Assembly: GCA_026785975.1 (NCBI GenBank)
Contig: JAJAZB010000216.1
Location: forward strand, 1 to 34,185
Length of the DNA: 34,185 nucleotides
Direction: 5' to 3'
Origin: Cytophagaceae bacterium
GTDB taxonomy: Bacteria > Bacteroidota > Bacteroidia > Cytophagales > Spirosomataceae
The translations under genes and the position numbers were made by a program. Of this stretch, positions 25,618 to 34,185 are shown one piece after another (positions within the stretch are counted from its first letter, which is position 1; every line of letters begins with the position of its first letter). Below the pieces are notes generated by a model. It saw only the letters and a program-made list of their open reading frames with translations, searched no databases and had not been told where the DNA came from.

Positions 25618-28600
25618 ATGTTGAAGCAAAATTTACCCAAATTCAAGGCAATGGCGTTGGTACTTGGGTTGGCCTTGCTCGGTCTAGGGCAAACCGCTCT
25701 CGGACAGGCCATCACCACGGCGGCGTTCAACGGAATTATCACCGACCAGAAAGGGGAATCCCTGCCAGGCGCCACGGTGGTGGCCATTCACCTGCCCACT
25801 GGTTCGCAGTACGGCACTGTCGCCCGCGCCGATGGGCGGTACAACCTACCCGGTGTCCGGGTGGGTGGGCCGTACCGGGTTACGGCTTCCTTTGTAGGCT
25901 ACAAAAACCAGGTGGAGGAAGACCTCACGCTGGCGCTTGCCGACGACCGGACCGTCAGTTTTACCCTCGCCGATAACGCGGGTCAGTTGCAGGAAGTGGT
26001 GGTGACGGGTGCCCGCAGCGGCGTCATCAACCCGGGCCGCACCGGGGCCGCGACCACCATCAACCGGGCCGCGCTCTCGACGCTCCCCACGCTGAACCGG
26101 AGTTTCAACGACTTCACCCGCGCCGACCCCCGCTCCAACGGGCAGAGCTTCGCGGGCCGCAGCAGCAGCTTCAACAACATCACCGTCGACGGTGCCCTGT
26201 TCAACAACGCCTTCGGTCTGGCCTCGACGGTGGGCGGGCAGACCAACTCGCAGCCTATTTCGATCGATGCTATCGACCAGATTCAGGTGACGATTGCGCC
26301 CTACGACGTGCGCCAGGGGTCGTTTACCGGGGCCGGAATCAACGCCGTTACCCGGAGTGGAACCAATGAATTCAGCGGGTCGGTGTACACCTTCGTTCGC
26401 AACAAGGAATTAGTGGGCAAGAAAGTGGCCGGTGAAGAACGCCAAATACTGGATTTCAGCAACCGTCAATTTGGCTTCCGCCTCGGTGGTCCGATCATCA
26501 AAAACAAGCTATTTTTCTTCGTAAACGCCGAACAGGAAAAGCGCAGCGATCCGGTAGATCCCAATTTTGTGCCCTTCCGCGCCGGGGGGCCAGCGCCTTC
26601 CTCGACCAACAACGTCTCGGAAGCCAACGCCGATAGCCTTCAGGCCCTGCGAAATTTCCTGGTTCAAAAGTACAACTACGATCCGGGCGCATTCGAGGGT
26701 TTTCAATACGAAACCTTCAGCCAAAAGGCCACGGCGAAAATCGACTGGAACATTTCGCAGAACCATAAATTCAACATCAAGTACAACTACCTGAAGTCGT
26801 ACCGCGACGTGAACCCGAGCAACTCCGGGGCCTTGAACAACGGACGCGCCCCTTCCAATACGAACATTCCGTTCCAGGCCAGTTTGTACCGCATCAACAA
26901 CAACCTCAATTCGGTGATTGCCGAATTGAACAGCACCTTCGGGGCCAAATTTGCCAACACCTTCCAGATTGGCTACACGGCCTTCCGGGATTTTCGCGAA
27001 AGCAGCGGGGGTATTTTCCCGACGGTGGACATTGGCAATGGCAAAGGGCAGTCGTTCACCTCGTTTGGGTACGAGCCATTTTCGGCCAACAACGTGCTGA
27101 ATACCAACGTGTTTCAGATTTCGAACAACTTTACCATTTACGCCGGAAAGAACACGTTCACCATCGGGACGTACAACGAGTTTTACAAATTCCAGAACGG
27201 GTTTGCCCCCAACTATTACGGCGGGTACCAGTTTCGGTCTTTGTCTGATTTCTACGCCTCCGCCAACGGGGGGCAAAGGGTACTCCAGTACCGCCTCCAA
27301 TACGCGCAGGGAGCGAGTGGGGAGTTTCCCTTCGTGAACATCACGGCCCGGCAGTTGGGCTTTTTCGTGCAGGATGAAATCGCGGTAAAACCCGGTCTGC
27401 GTCTGACCATCGGGTTGCGGGCCGACATCCCGACCATCCCCACGAAAATCGACCGCAACGAGAACGTCGCCAACCTGACCTTCCGCGACGGCGATAAGAT
27501 CAACACCGACCAGGTGCAGAAAACCTCGCTGCTGTTTTCGCCCCGGGTGGGATTCAACTGGGACGTGAAAAACGACCGCACCCTGCAAGTGCGCGGCGGA
27601 GCGGGCGTGTTTACGGGCCGGGTGCCCTACGTGTGGGTCTCCAACCAGGCCAGCAATACGGGTACGCTCTTCGGGAGCTTCAACGAAAATCCGATTGGGG
27701 CAGCTCCATTCGTGGCCAACCGGACGTTTAGTGGCGATGTCAACGCCTTTCGTCCCACGGCTGGGGCGGCTCCGGTGGCCTATAACATCGCCGTCACTGA
27801 CCGCAATTTCAAGTTTCCGCAGGTGTTCCGGGCCAACGTGGGTATCGACAAAACACTGGGAAATGGCTTCATCCTGACGCTGGAAGGCTTGTACTCGAAA
27901 GACATCAACGCCGTGTACCACGCGAATGCCAACCTGCCCGCCCCGAGCCAGACCCTGCGCGGATCCGAAGGCGGCGACAACCGCCCGATTTTCCTGACCA
28001 ACAACGCGGCGGGTTTCCCCGCAACGGCCTTCAACCGGATCTACGGGTCGATCCCAACGGCACAAGGTGGCAATACGGCGGCGCGTCCGAACATTTCCGA
28101 CGCCATCATCATGAAAAATACCAACCAGGGGTATTCGTATTCGCTGACGGCGCAGTTGCAGAAATCCTTCCGCAACGGGCTGTTTGCCACCGTCGCCTAC
28201 AACTACACCGATTCCAAGTCGGTCAACGACGGCGGGTCGATTGCCCAATCCATCTGGCGCGACCGCGTGGTGTCGGGCGATCCGAACGCCAACGTGCTTT
28301 CGTACTTCAATGGGTTGCTGCGGCACCGCATCGTGGCCACCGGGGCGTATCAGATCAAGTACGCCAAGTTTTTCGGCACCACGGTTTCGTTCCTCTACAA
28401 CCTGTCTCCGGGTAGCCGCTTCTCGTACATCTACTCCGGCGACCTCAACGGCGACGGCAGCGGCGGCGGCGGCAACGACCTGATTTTTGTGCCCCGCGAC
28501 CGCAACGACATTCTCCTGCGCAACGTCACCTCCGGCGCCACTGTCACGTATTCCGCCAACGATCAATGGCGCGATTTGAATGCCTACATCGAGCAGGACG

Positions 28601-28980
28601 AGTACCTGAAGGAACGCCGGGGCCAGTACGCCGAGCGCAACGGAGCCGTTAGACCCTGGGTGGGCCAGTTGGATGCGAAGTTGATTCAGGATTTCTACGT
28701 GAAAGTGGGCGGGAAAACCAACACGATCCAACTCAGCGTGGACATGTTCAACTTCGGCAATTTCCTGAATTCCGACTGGGGCGTATTCAAATCGACCAAC
28801 CGTCCGGCCTTGCTCAACTTCGTGGGGTACGACAACACGGGAGCCACTGCGACGGGCCGCCCAGTGTTCCAGTACAACTTTCAATCGGGTACCACGCCCC
28901 TGACGCAGACGTTCCAGAACAGCTTTGACATTTCCTCGCGTTGGCAGATGCAGTTTGGTCTGCGGTACATTTTCAACTAA
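25618..28980 (+). CDS. Oar-like TonB-dependent outer membrane protein with carboxypeptidase-regulatory-like domain
   Basis: Signal peptide; FNGIITDQKGESLPGATVVAIHLPTGSQYGTVARADGRYNLPGVRVGGPY; EVVVTGAR; NNITVDGALFNN; C-terminal beta-barrel ending FGLRYIFN. Confidence 0.92.
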   Translation: MLKQNLPKFKAMALVLGLALLGLGQTALGQAITTAAFNGIITDQKGESLPGATVVAIHLPTGSQYGTVARADGRYNLPGVRVGGPYRVTASFVGYKNQVEEDLTLALADDRTVSFTLADNAGQLQEVVVTGARSGVINPGRTGAATTINRAALSTLPTLNRSFNDFTRADPRSNGQSFAGRSSSFNNITVDGALFNNAFGLASTVGGQTNSQPISIDAIDQIQVTIAPYDVRQGSFTGAGINAVTRSGTNEFSGSVYTFVRNKELVGKKVAGEERQILDFSNRQFGFRLGGPIIKNKLFFFVNAEQEKRSDPVDPNFVPFRAGGPAPSSTNNVSEANADSLQALRNFLVQKYNYDPGAFEGFQYETFSQKATAKIDWNISQNHKFNIKYNYLKSYRDVNPSNSGALNNGRAPSNTNIPFQASLYRINNNLNSVIAELNSTFGAKFANTFQIGYTAFRDFRESSGGIFPTVDIGNGKGQSFTSFGYEPFSANNVLNTNVFQISNNFTIYAGKNTFTIGTYNEFYKFQNGFAPNYYGGYQFRSLSDFYASANGGQRVLQYRLQYAQGASGEFPFVNITARQLGFFVQDEIAVKPGLRLTIGLRADIPTIPTKIDRNENVANLTFRDGDKINTDQVQKTSLLFSPRVGFNWDVKNDRTLQVRGGAGVFTGRVPYVWVSNQASNTGTLFGSFNENPIGAAPFVANRTFSGDVNAFRPTAGAAPVAYNIAVTDRNFKFPQVFRANVGIDKTLGNGFILTLEGLYSKDINAVYHANANLPAPSQTLRGSEGGDNRPIFLTNNAAGFPATAFNRIYGSIPTAQGGNTAARPNISDAIIMKNTNQGYSYSLTAQLQKSFRNGLFATVAYNYTDSKSVNDGGSIAQSIWRDRVVSGDPNANVLSYFNGLLRHRIVATGAYQIKYAKFFGTTVSFLYNLSPGSRFSYIYSGDLNGDGSGGGGNDLIFVPRDRNDILLRNVTSGATVTYSANDQWRDLNAYIEQDEYLKERRGQYAERNGAVRPWVGQLDAKLIQDFYVKVGGKTNTIQLSVDMFNFGNFLNSDWGVFKSTNRPALLNFVGYDNTGATATGRPVFQYNFQSGTTPLTQTFQNSFDISSRWQMQFGLRYIFN

Positions 28981-29013
28981 GTTTTTTCAGTAACCCGACC
29001 CCTTAAAAATCGA

Positions 29014-29052
29014 AGCCCCTGACCCGACTACCCGGGGTCAGGGGCTTTTTTG
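29014..29052 (+). terminator. Rho-independent-type terminator downstream of the Oar-like gene
   Basis: AGCCCCTGACCC...GGGTCAGGGGCTTTTTT. Confidence 0.9.
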
Positions 29053-29077
29053 TAGCTTTGTTGAAAAGCGCCCGCTC

Positions 29078-29695
29078 ATGGAACGCATCACTGACATTTC
29101 CCAACTCGACCCCAACGGTACCTACACCTACGCCGATTACCTGCGGTGGCAGTTTGACGAGACCGTCGAACTCATCAAGGGGAAAATTTTCCGGATGTCG
29201 CCAGCGCCGCTGACGGCACACCAACTCATTTCTGGAGCGGTTTACGGAGAAATCTACCCTTTTTTCAAGCGAAAACCCTGCCGGGTGGTGGAAGCGCCCT
29301 TCGACGTTCGGCTGCCGAATCCGGAGTACCCGGTCACGAGCGATAAAATTTACACCGTCGTACAGCCCGATATCTGCGTCATCTGCGACCGGAGCAAACT
29401 CGACCGCCGGGGCTGCCTGGGCGCCCCCGACTGGATTGTTGAGATAACATCAGCGGCGACGATGAAAAAAGATTTTAGGGAAAAATTCAACCTGTACGAA
29501 GAGAATGGAGTACAGGAATATTGGATCATCGTACCGGAACAAAAATCCATCCAGCAGTACGTACTCAGTCAGGGCAAATATGCCTTGCAGGAATTGTTTG
29601 AATACAATCTGGAGCCTTCCAGCCAACGCATAACCCCCGCGCTATTCCCCGAGTTGACCATTGAACTCGAAGATATTTTTGGGGATTTGGAATAA
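29078..29695 (+). CDS. Uma2 family endonuclease-like protein (DUF820)
   Basis: YTYADYLRWQFDETVELIKGKIFRMSPAPLTAHQLISGAVYGEI...VVQPDICVICDRSKLDRRGCLGAPDWIVEITSAATMKKDFREKFNLYEENGVQEYWIIVPEQKSI. Confidence 0.93.
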   Translation: MERITDISQLDPNGTYTYADYLRWQFDETVELIKGKIFRMSPAPLTAHQLISGAVYGEIYPFFKRKPCRVVEAPFDVRLPNPEYPVTSDKIYTVVQPDICVICDRSKLDRRGCLGAPDWIVEITSAATMKKDFREKFNLYEENGVQEYWIIVPEQKSIQQYVLSQGKYALQELFEYNLEPSSQRITPALFPELTIELEDIFGDLE

Positions 29696-29696
29696 A

Positions 29697-29731
29697 AAAT
29701 GCCCTCCAGGTATCTTGATGGCATTTTTATT
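29697..29731. terminator. Bidirectional terminator between convergent genes
   Basis: AAAAATGCC ... GGCATTTTTA hairpin between Uma2 and epimerase stops. Confidence 0.75.
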
Positions 29732-29738
29732 AGAAAAC

Positions 29739-30746
29739 TTACTGACTCACCGCGTGGCTACCCTGTTCGTAGGGCGTACCGTACCGCGAATGCTCGGAGC
29801 CGTGCAACTCCTCCGGTGATAGGCTTTTGAAATAGTCGTAGGTGATCTTCAGACCCTCGGCGCGGGAAACTTTCGGTTCCCAGCCCAGAATTTCCCGCGC
29901 CCGGCTGATGTCGGGGCGGCGTTGCTTGGGATCGTCGGCGGGGAGAGGTTTTGAAATCAGCTTCTGGCGGGTTCCCGTCAGTTTGATGATTTCTTCGCCA
30001 AATTCCCGAATCGTGATTTCATCGGGATTCCCCACGTTGACGGGATACGCGTAGTCGCTCAGGAGCAGGCGATAAATCCCCTCGACCAGATCATCGACGT
30101 AGCAAAATGAACGGGTTTGCGAACCATCCCCAAACATCGTCAGGTCTTCGCCGCGCAGGGCCTGTCCGATGAAGGCGGGCAGCACGCGCCCGTCGTTGAG
30201 GCGCATCCGGGGGCCATAAGTATTGAAAATCCGTACGATGCGGGTCTCGATGGCGTGGTAGCGGTGGTAGGCCATCGTGATAGCTTCCTGAAACCGCTTG
30301 GCCTCGTCGTACACGCCGCGCGGCCCGATGGGATTGACGTTGCCCCAGTAGTCTTCGTTTTGGGGATGAACGAGCGGGTCGCCGTACACTTCCGACGTGG
30401 AAGCCACCAGAATTCGGGCGCCTTTGGCTTTGGCCAAACCCAGGCAATTGTGCGTCCCCAATGAACCAACTTTCAGCGTTTGAATCGGAATTTTGAGGTA
30501 GTCGATCGGACTGGCGGGTGAGGCAAAATGCAGAATGTAATCCAACTCGCCCGAAATGTGGATGTACTTCGAAACGTCCTGGTGATAAAAATCGAACTGC
30601 GGCAGTGGCGTCAGGTGCGCGATGTTCTTCATGTCGCCCGTGATGAGATTGTCCATCGCAATCACGTAGTACCCTTCTTTGATAAAACGGTCGCACAAAT
30701 GGGACCCTAAAAACCCGGCTGCGCCGGTGATAAGTACTTTTTTCAT
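29739..30746 (-). CDS. NAD-dependent epimerase/dehydratase, UDP-glucuronate decarboxylase (UXS)-like
   Basis: [45 protein letters not shown]...[84 protein letters not shown]. Confidence 0.92.
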   Translation of the reverse strand: MKKVLITGAAGFLGSHLCDRFIKEGYYVIAMDNLITGDMKNIAHLTPLPQFDFYHQDVSKYIHISGELDYILHFASPASPIDYLKIPIQTLKVGSLGTHNCLGLAKAKGARILVASTSEVYGDPLVHPQNEDYWGNVNPIGPRGVYDEAKRFQEAITMAYHRYHAIETRIVRIFNTYGPRMRLNDGRVLPAFIGQALRGEDLTMFGDGSQTRSFCYVDDLVEGIYRLLLSDYAYPVNVGNPDEITIREFGEEIIKLTGTRQKLISKPLPADDPKQRRPDISRAREILGWEPKVSRAEGLKITYDYFKSLSPEELHGSEHSRYGTPYEQGSHAVSQ

Positions 30747-30781
30747 CAGTGAGCAGTGATCAGTTATCAGTGATCAGGAAT
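30747..30781 (+). repeat. Heptamer-periodic array, family GTGATCA, immediately upstream of the UXS-like start codon
   Basis: CAGTGAG/CAGTGAT/CAGTTAT/CAGTGAT/CAGGAAT, perfect 7-nt phasing. Confidence 0.88.
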
Positions 30782-30836
30782 CTTTTGATGCTGAGAAAAT
30801 TACATTAAATAGCTGTCGTACTTCACTCCTCTCGCT

Positions 30837-31193
30837 ATGATTCCTGATAATAATCTTTACGAAAAATCGTATGCTTTTGCCATCCGCATTGTGAAAGCCT
30901 ATAAATATCTGGCTGACGACAAGAGGGAGTTTGTGCTTTCGAGACAATTACTCCGCAGTGGTATGTCCGTTGGTGCCAATGTGGCTGAGGCTAACGGGGC
31001 CATTTCAAAAGCAGAGTTTTCGGCCAAGATTTCGATTGCCTACAAAGAATGCCTTGAAACTAAATACTGGCTTTGTCTGCTGAAAGACACGGGCTACATG
31101 GACGAAAAGTCTTTTCCGAGTATTCATCACAATGCGGATGAATTAGGCAAAATTTTGTTTTCCATACTCAAAAAAACGCGCATCGGTGTTTAG
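30837..31193 (+). CDS. Four-helix-bundle protein (S23 / bIVP, 23S rRNA intervening-sequence-protein family)
   Basis: NNLYEKSYAFAIRIVKAYKYLADDKREFVLSRQLLRSGMSVGANVAEANGAISKAEFSAKISIAYKECLETKYWLCLLKDTGYM; diagnostic SVGANVAEAnga.sKaEF.kK motif. Confidence 0.93.
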   Translation: MIPDNNLYEKSYAFAIRIVKAYKYLADDKREFVLSRQLLRSGMSVGANVAEANGAISKAEFSAKISIAYKECLETKYWLCLLKDTGYMDEKSFPSIHHNADELGKILFSILKKTRIGV

Positions 31194-32542
31194 GAAACAC
31201 GGATGCTCTGGCTTTTCTGATCACTGATCACCGTTTCCCGCCCGATGCTGTAATACGTAAAACCAATCTCGCGCATTTGATCGAGTTCGTACACGTTGCG
31301 CCCGTCGAAGATGAGTTTATTTTTCAACAACACGCTCATCACTTCAAACTCCGGCGTGCGAAACTGCGGCCATTCCGTCATGATCAGCAGCGCATCGGCT
31401 TCCTTGAGCGCTTCGTAAGGACCCTTCGTGAACGTCACGCCGTCGGCTTGCCCATTGAGTTGATGCCGGACATTTTCCATCGCCTCGGGATCGTACACTT
31501 TTACGGTGGCGCCCGCTTCCACCAGGGCTTTGATGTTGTACAAAGCGGGCGCTTCGCGAATGTCGTCGGTGTAGGGTTTGAAGGCCAACCCCCAGATTGC
31601 AAAGCACTTACCGCTTAAATCGCCGCCAAAATAATCTTTGATTAACGGAATCAGCTTCATTTTCTGCTCCTCGTTGACGGCCATCACCGATTTGAGAATC
31701 TGGAAATCGTAATCGAAATCCTCGGAGGTTTTGTAGAGCGCCTGTACATCTTTGGGGAAGCACGAACCCCCGTAGCCGATGCCCGCAAACAGGAAACGCT
31801 TACCAATTCGACTGTCGGTACCGATGCCCCGCCGGATGGCATCCACGTCGGCACCTACTTTTTCGCACAGGTTGGCAATTTCGTTCATGAAGGTAATCTT
31901 GGTGGCCAGAAACGCGTTGGCGGCGTACTTCGTCATTTCCGCTGAACGCTCGTCCATAAAAATGACCGGATTCCCCTGACGCACCAGCGGGGCGTAGAGT
32001 TTTTCCATCATCGTCCTGGCCTTCGCCGAACTGGTGCCAATCACCACCCGGTCGGGTTTCATGAAATCTTCCACGGCGACGCCTTCGCGCAGGAATTCCG
32101 GATTGGAAACCACGTCGAACTCCACCTGGGCGTGTTTGGCGATATGCGCACGAACTTTCTCGGCGGTACCCACCGGTACCGTGCTCTTGTCGACGATGAC
32201 GGCGTACTGATCCAGGAGCGGGCCGAGGTCGTCGGCAACTTTAAGAATGTACTTCAGGTCCGCCGAGCCATCTTCCCCGGCTGGCGTGGGCAGGGCCAGA
32301 AAAATAACCTGAGCGCCTTTGATGCCCTCGGTCAGATTGGTGGTGAATTTCAAGCGACCTTCCGACGAGTTGCGGTGGAACAATTCCTCCAGGCCGGGTT
32401 CGTAAATGGGTACCTGGCCATTCTGCATTTTCTCGATTTTGCGGGCGTCGATGTCCACGCAAATGACCTGGTTCCCCGTCTCGGCAAAGCAGGTGCCGGT
32501 GACGAGGCCGACGTAACCGGTTCCAATAACAGCTAATTTCAT
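31190..32542 (-). CDS. UDP-glucose 6-dehydrogenase with repeat-encoded C-terminal tail
   Basis: From ATG at 32542: MKLAVIGTGYVGLVTGTCFAETGNQVICVDID...VDKSTVPVGTAEKVRAHI...SNPEFLREGVAVEDFMKPDRVVIG...GIGYGGSCFPKDVQAL...YYSIGRETVISDQKSQSIRVS. Confidence 0.94.
   Translation of the reverse strand: MKLAVIGTGYVGLVTGTCFAETGNQVICVDIDARKIEKMQNGQVPIYEPGLEELFHRNSSEGRLKFTTNLTEGIKGAQVIFLALPTPAGEDGSADLKYILKVADDLGPLLDQYAVIVDKSTVPVGTAEKVRAHIAKHAQVEFDVVSNPEFLREGVAVEDFMKPDRVVIGTSSAKARTMMEKLYAPLVRQGNPVIFMDERSAEMTKYAANAFLATKITFMNEIANLCEKVGADVDAIRRGIGTDSRIGKRFLFAGIGYGGSCFPKDVQALYKTSEDFDYDFQILKSVMAVNEEQKMKLIPLIKDYFGGDLSGKCFAIWGLAFKPYTDDIREAPALYNIKALVEAGATVKVYDPEAMENVRHQLNGQADGVTFTKGPYEALKEADALLIMTEWPQFRTPEFEVMSVLLKNKLIFDGRNVYELDQMREIGFTYYSIGRETVISDQKSQSIRVS
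31217..31231 (-). repeat. GTGATCA-family repeat (inverted partner) within the 3' end of UDP-glucose dehydrogenase gene
   Basis: CTGATCACTGATCAC; the 12-nt core ATCAGTGATCAG at 30766-30777 recurs inverted at 31217-31228. Confidence 0.75.
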
Positions 32543-32901
32543 ACGATAAAGGAAAAATAGTTTGGCGGATTTTTTGCACTTTCCAAATGTGCGCCACAAA
32601 AGTAGGTTTTTTTAACTGCTCGTCTAAAAGAGCATTGTGTTTTACCGAAACCGGATGAAACTTCCTGAATCTGTGCAAAAAGTTGATGGCGTGATGAAAT
32701 TTTTTGTTGCGCGAGGGCGTTGATTCGCCTAATTTCCTTTGGCAAATAAATTGGAGTCCAGTACAGATTTTATGAAATTTCCGCTACACTAAACCGACGC
32801 TGTTTCTGTGAATTTACCACTCGGTAACCAATTTGTCGTTTTTTAGTTGAAACCTGTATCTTCACAACAAATCATCAACAGGTTCTAAACCAACGAATAC
32901 C

Positions 32902-34065
32902 ATGACCACGATTGCGACCGGTGTGCCGACTGCCGCCGAAAACCAGGAACTCATCGCCCAAACCGTGCGCGATTTTGCCGAGCGGCACATTCGCCCCAAC
33001 GTGCGGCAATGGGACGAGACGCAGCACTTCCCGGCTGATCTTTTCCATCGCCTCGGCGAATTGGGCCTGATGGGGGTCGTGGTGCCTGAAATGTACGGGG
33101 GCGCGGGCCTGGGTTACCGCGAATACGTAACGGCGATTGTCGAACTTTCACGCGTCGATCCGGCCATTGGTCTGTCGATGGCGGCCCATAACTCGCTGTG
33201 TACCAATCATATTTTGATGTTTGGGAACGAAGAGCAAAAGTGCAGGTATCTGCCCAAACTCGCGAGTGGAGCGTGGATTGGCGCCTGGGGACTCACCGAA
33301 CCGAATACCGGCTCCGACGCGGGCAATATGCGCACCGTAGCCGCCCGGCACGAAACCACTGGCGATTGGGTGCTCAACGGCTCCAAAAATTTCATTACCC
33401 ACGGACGCAGCGGCCACGTGGCCGTGGTCATCACCCGGACGGGGCCAGCCGGAGATCGGCGCGGCGCAACAGCGTTTGTGGTCGAACGGGGAACGCCGGG
33501 TTTTTCGGGTGGAAAAAAAGAGGATAAACTTGGGATGCGGGCGTCTGAAACCGCCGAGATGCTTTTTCAGGATTGCCACCTGCCCGATAGTCAGCGCCTC
33601 GGCGACGTGGGCGAGGGCTTTGTGCAGTCGTTGAAAATTCTGGACGGCGGGCGGATTTCCATCGCCGCGTTGAGTTTGGGAACGGCCATCGGGGCCTTCG
33701 ACGCGGCGCTGGCCTACGCCCAGGAGCGGCAGCAATTCGGCAAACGTATCGCTGATTTTCAGGCGATTCAATTCAAATTGGCCGATCTGGCGACGGAAAT
33801 TGAAGCCGCCAAACTGCTCGTTTACCAGGCGGCCGATCTGAAAGACGCGGGTCTGCCCGTGACCAAAGAGGCCGCGATGGCCAAATATTTCGCCTCCGAA
33901 GTTTCGGTGAAAGCGGCCAATGAAGCCGTGCAGATTTTTGGGGGCTACGGGTTTATTAAAGATTTCCCGGTCGAGAAATTCTACCGCGACTGCAAACTCA
34001 ACACCATTGGCGAAGGCACCAGCGAAATTCAGAAACTGGTGATTGCCCGGCAGATTTTGCGGTAA
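32902..34065 (+). CDS. Acyl-CoA dehydrogenase
   Basis: [20 protein letters not shown]...[17 protein letters not shown]...[13 protein letters not shown]...[17 protein letters not shown]...[33 protein letters not shown]...[43 protein letters not shown]. Confidence 0.96.
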   Translation: MTTIATGVPTAAENQELIAQTVRDFAERHIRPNVRQWDETQHFPADLFHRLGELGLMGVVVPEMYGGAGLGYREYVTAIVELSRVDPAIGLSMAAHNSLCTNHILMFGNEEQKCRYLPKLASGAWIGAWGLTEPNTGSDAGNMRTVAARHETTGDWVLNGSKNFITHGRSGHVAVVITRTGPAGDRRGATAFVVERGTPGFSGGKKEDKLGMRASETAEMLFQDCHLPDSQRLGDVGEGFVQSLKILDGGRISIAALSLGTAIGAFDAALAYAQERQQFGKRIADFQAIQFKLADLATEIEAAKLLVYQAADLKDAGLPVTKEAAMAKYFASEVSVKAANEAVQIFGGYGFIKDFPVEKFYRDCKLNTIGEGTSEIQKLVIARQILR

Positions 34066-34069
34066 TCCC

Positions 34070-34096
34070 ATCGGGCCACGGTCTCCGTGGCCCGAT
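34070..34096 (+). terminator. Hairpin terminator after acyl-CoA dehydrogenase
   Basis: ATCGGGCCACGG-TCT-CCGTGGCCCGAT, 12-bp perfect stem. Confidence 0.75.
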
Positions 34097-34115
34097 TACA
34101 TTTTAGATTTTTAAC

Positions 34116-34185
34116 ATGGAAAAGCCCGTCATTCGCAAGTTCAAATCCTGGGACGAGGTACCGAAAAACGACCTCGACTTTTGGC
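34116..34185 (+). CDS. Hypothetical protein, N-terminal fragment cut by window edge
   Basis: MEKPVIRKFKSWDEVPKNDLDFW, open to the window end. Confidence 0.5.
   Translation, partial: MEKPVIRKFKSWDEVPKNDLDFW

Noticed and set aside
26509-28884. 791-aa minus-strand ORF antisense to the Oar-like gene
   Set aside because: Composition follows third-position GC bias of the sense gene; no recognisable domain; sense strand is a clear TonB-dependent protein.
30837-31193. Diversity-generating retroelement (Avd-like protein)
   Set aside because: Only an S23/bIVP four-helix-bundle gene is present; no reverse transcriptase or template/variable repeat pair was found nearby.
1-34185. CRISPR array
   Set aside because: Repeats here are degenerate, short-period (7-10 nt) and inverted, with no constant-repeat/variable-spacer structure and no cas genes.

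Overview
The window looks like a chromosomal segment of a Bacteroidota (Cytophagales-like) bacterium. It is mostly housekeeping genes: ppx/gppA (partial), metH, a higBA-type toxin-antitoxin pair, an M19 dipeptidase / D-threonine aldolase-like / RidA cluster, a DUF155 (RMD1) protein, an MFS transporter, Hsp20, metF, HMG-CoA lyase, an IscA-like protein, a large NtrY-like histidine kinase, an HNH endonuclease, a CoA-binding protein, fabH, purS, pssA, an MBL-fold hydrolase, a RAYT (REP-associated Y1 transposase), an alpha/beta hydrolase, selD, an Oar-like TonB-dependent protein, Uma2, a UXS-like epimerase, an S23/bIVP four-helix-bundle protein, UDP-glucose dehydrogenase and an acyl-CoA dehydrogenase. 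The unusual content is repeat DNA. (1) A 126-bp GTAG-bounded REPIN-like double palindrome sits in frame inside metH. (2) A RAYT gene is bracketed by inverted REP hairpins, one of which encodes the 3' end and stop codon of the neighbouring hydrolase. (3) Several sequence-distinct degenerate heptamer-periodic arrays (units approximating GTKNNNA), plus one 8-mer and one ~10-mer array, lie mostly as inverted pairs exactly at gene edges, where they supply start codons, stop codons or C-terminal tails. One such family brackets an S23/bIVP gene that interrupts a UGDH-UXS operon. (4) A 216-bp MITE-like element has 23-bp terminal inverted repeats and a 7-bp target-site duplication. All calls were made by reading the sequence; no database search was run.
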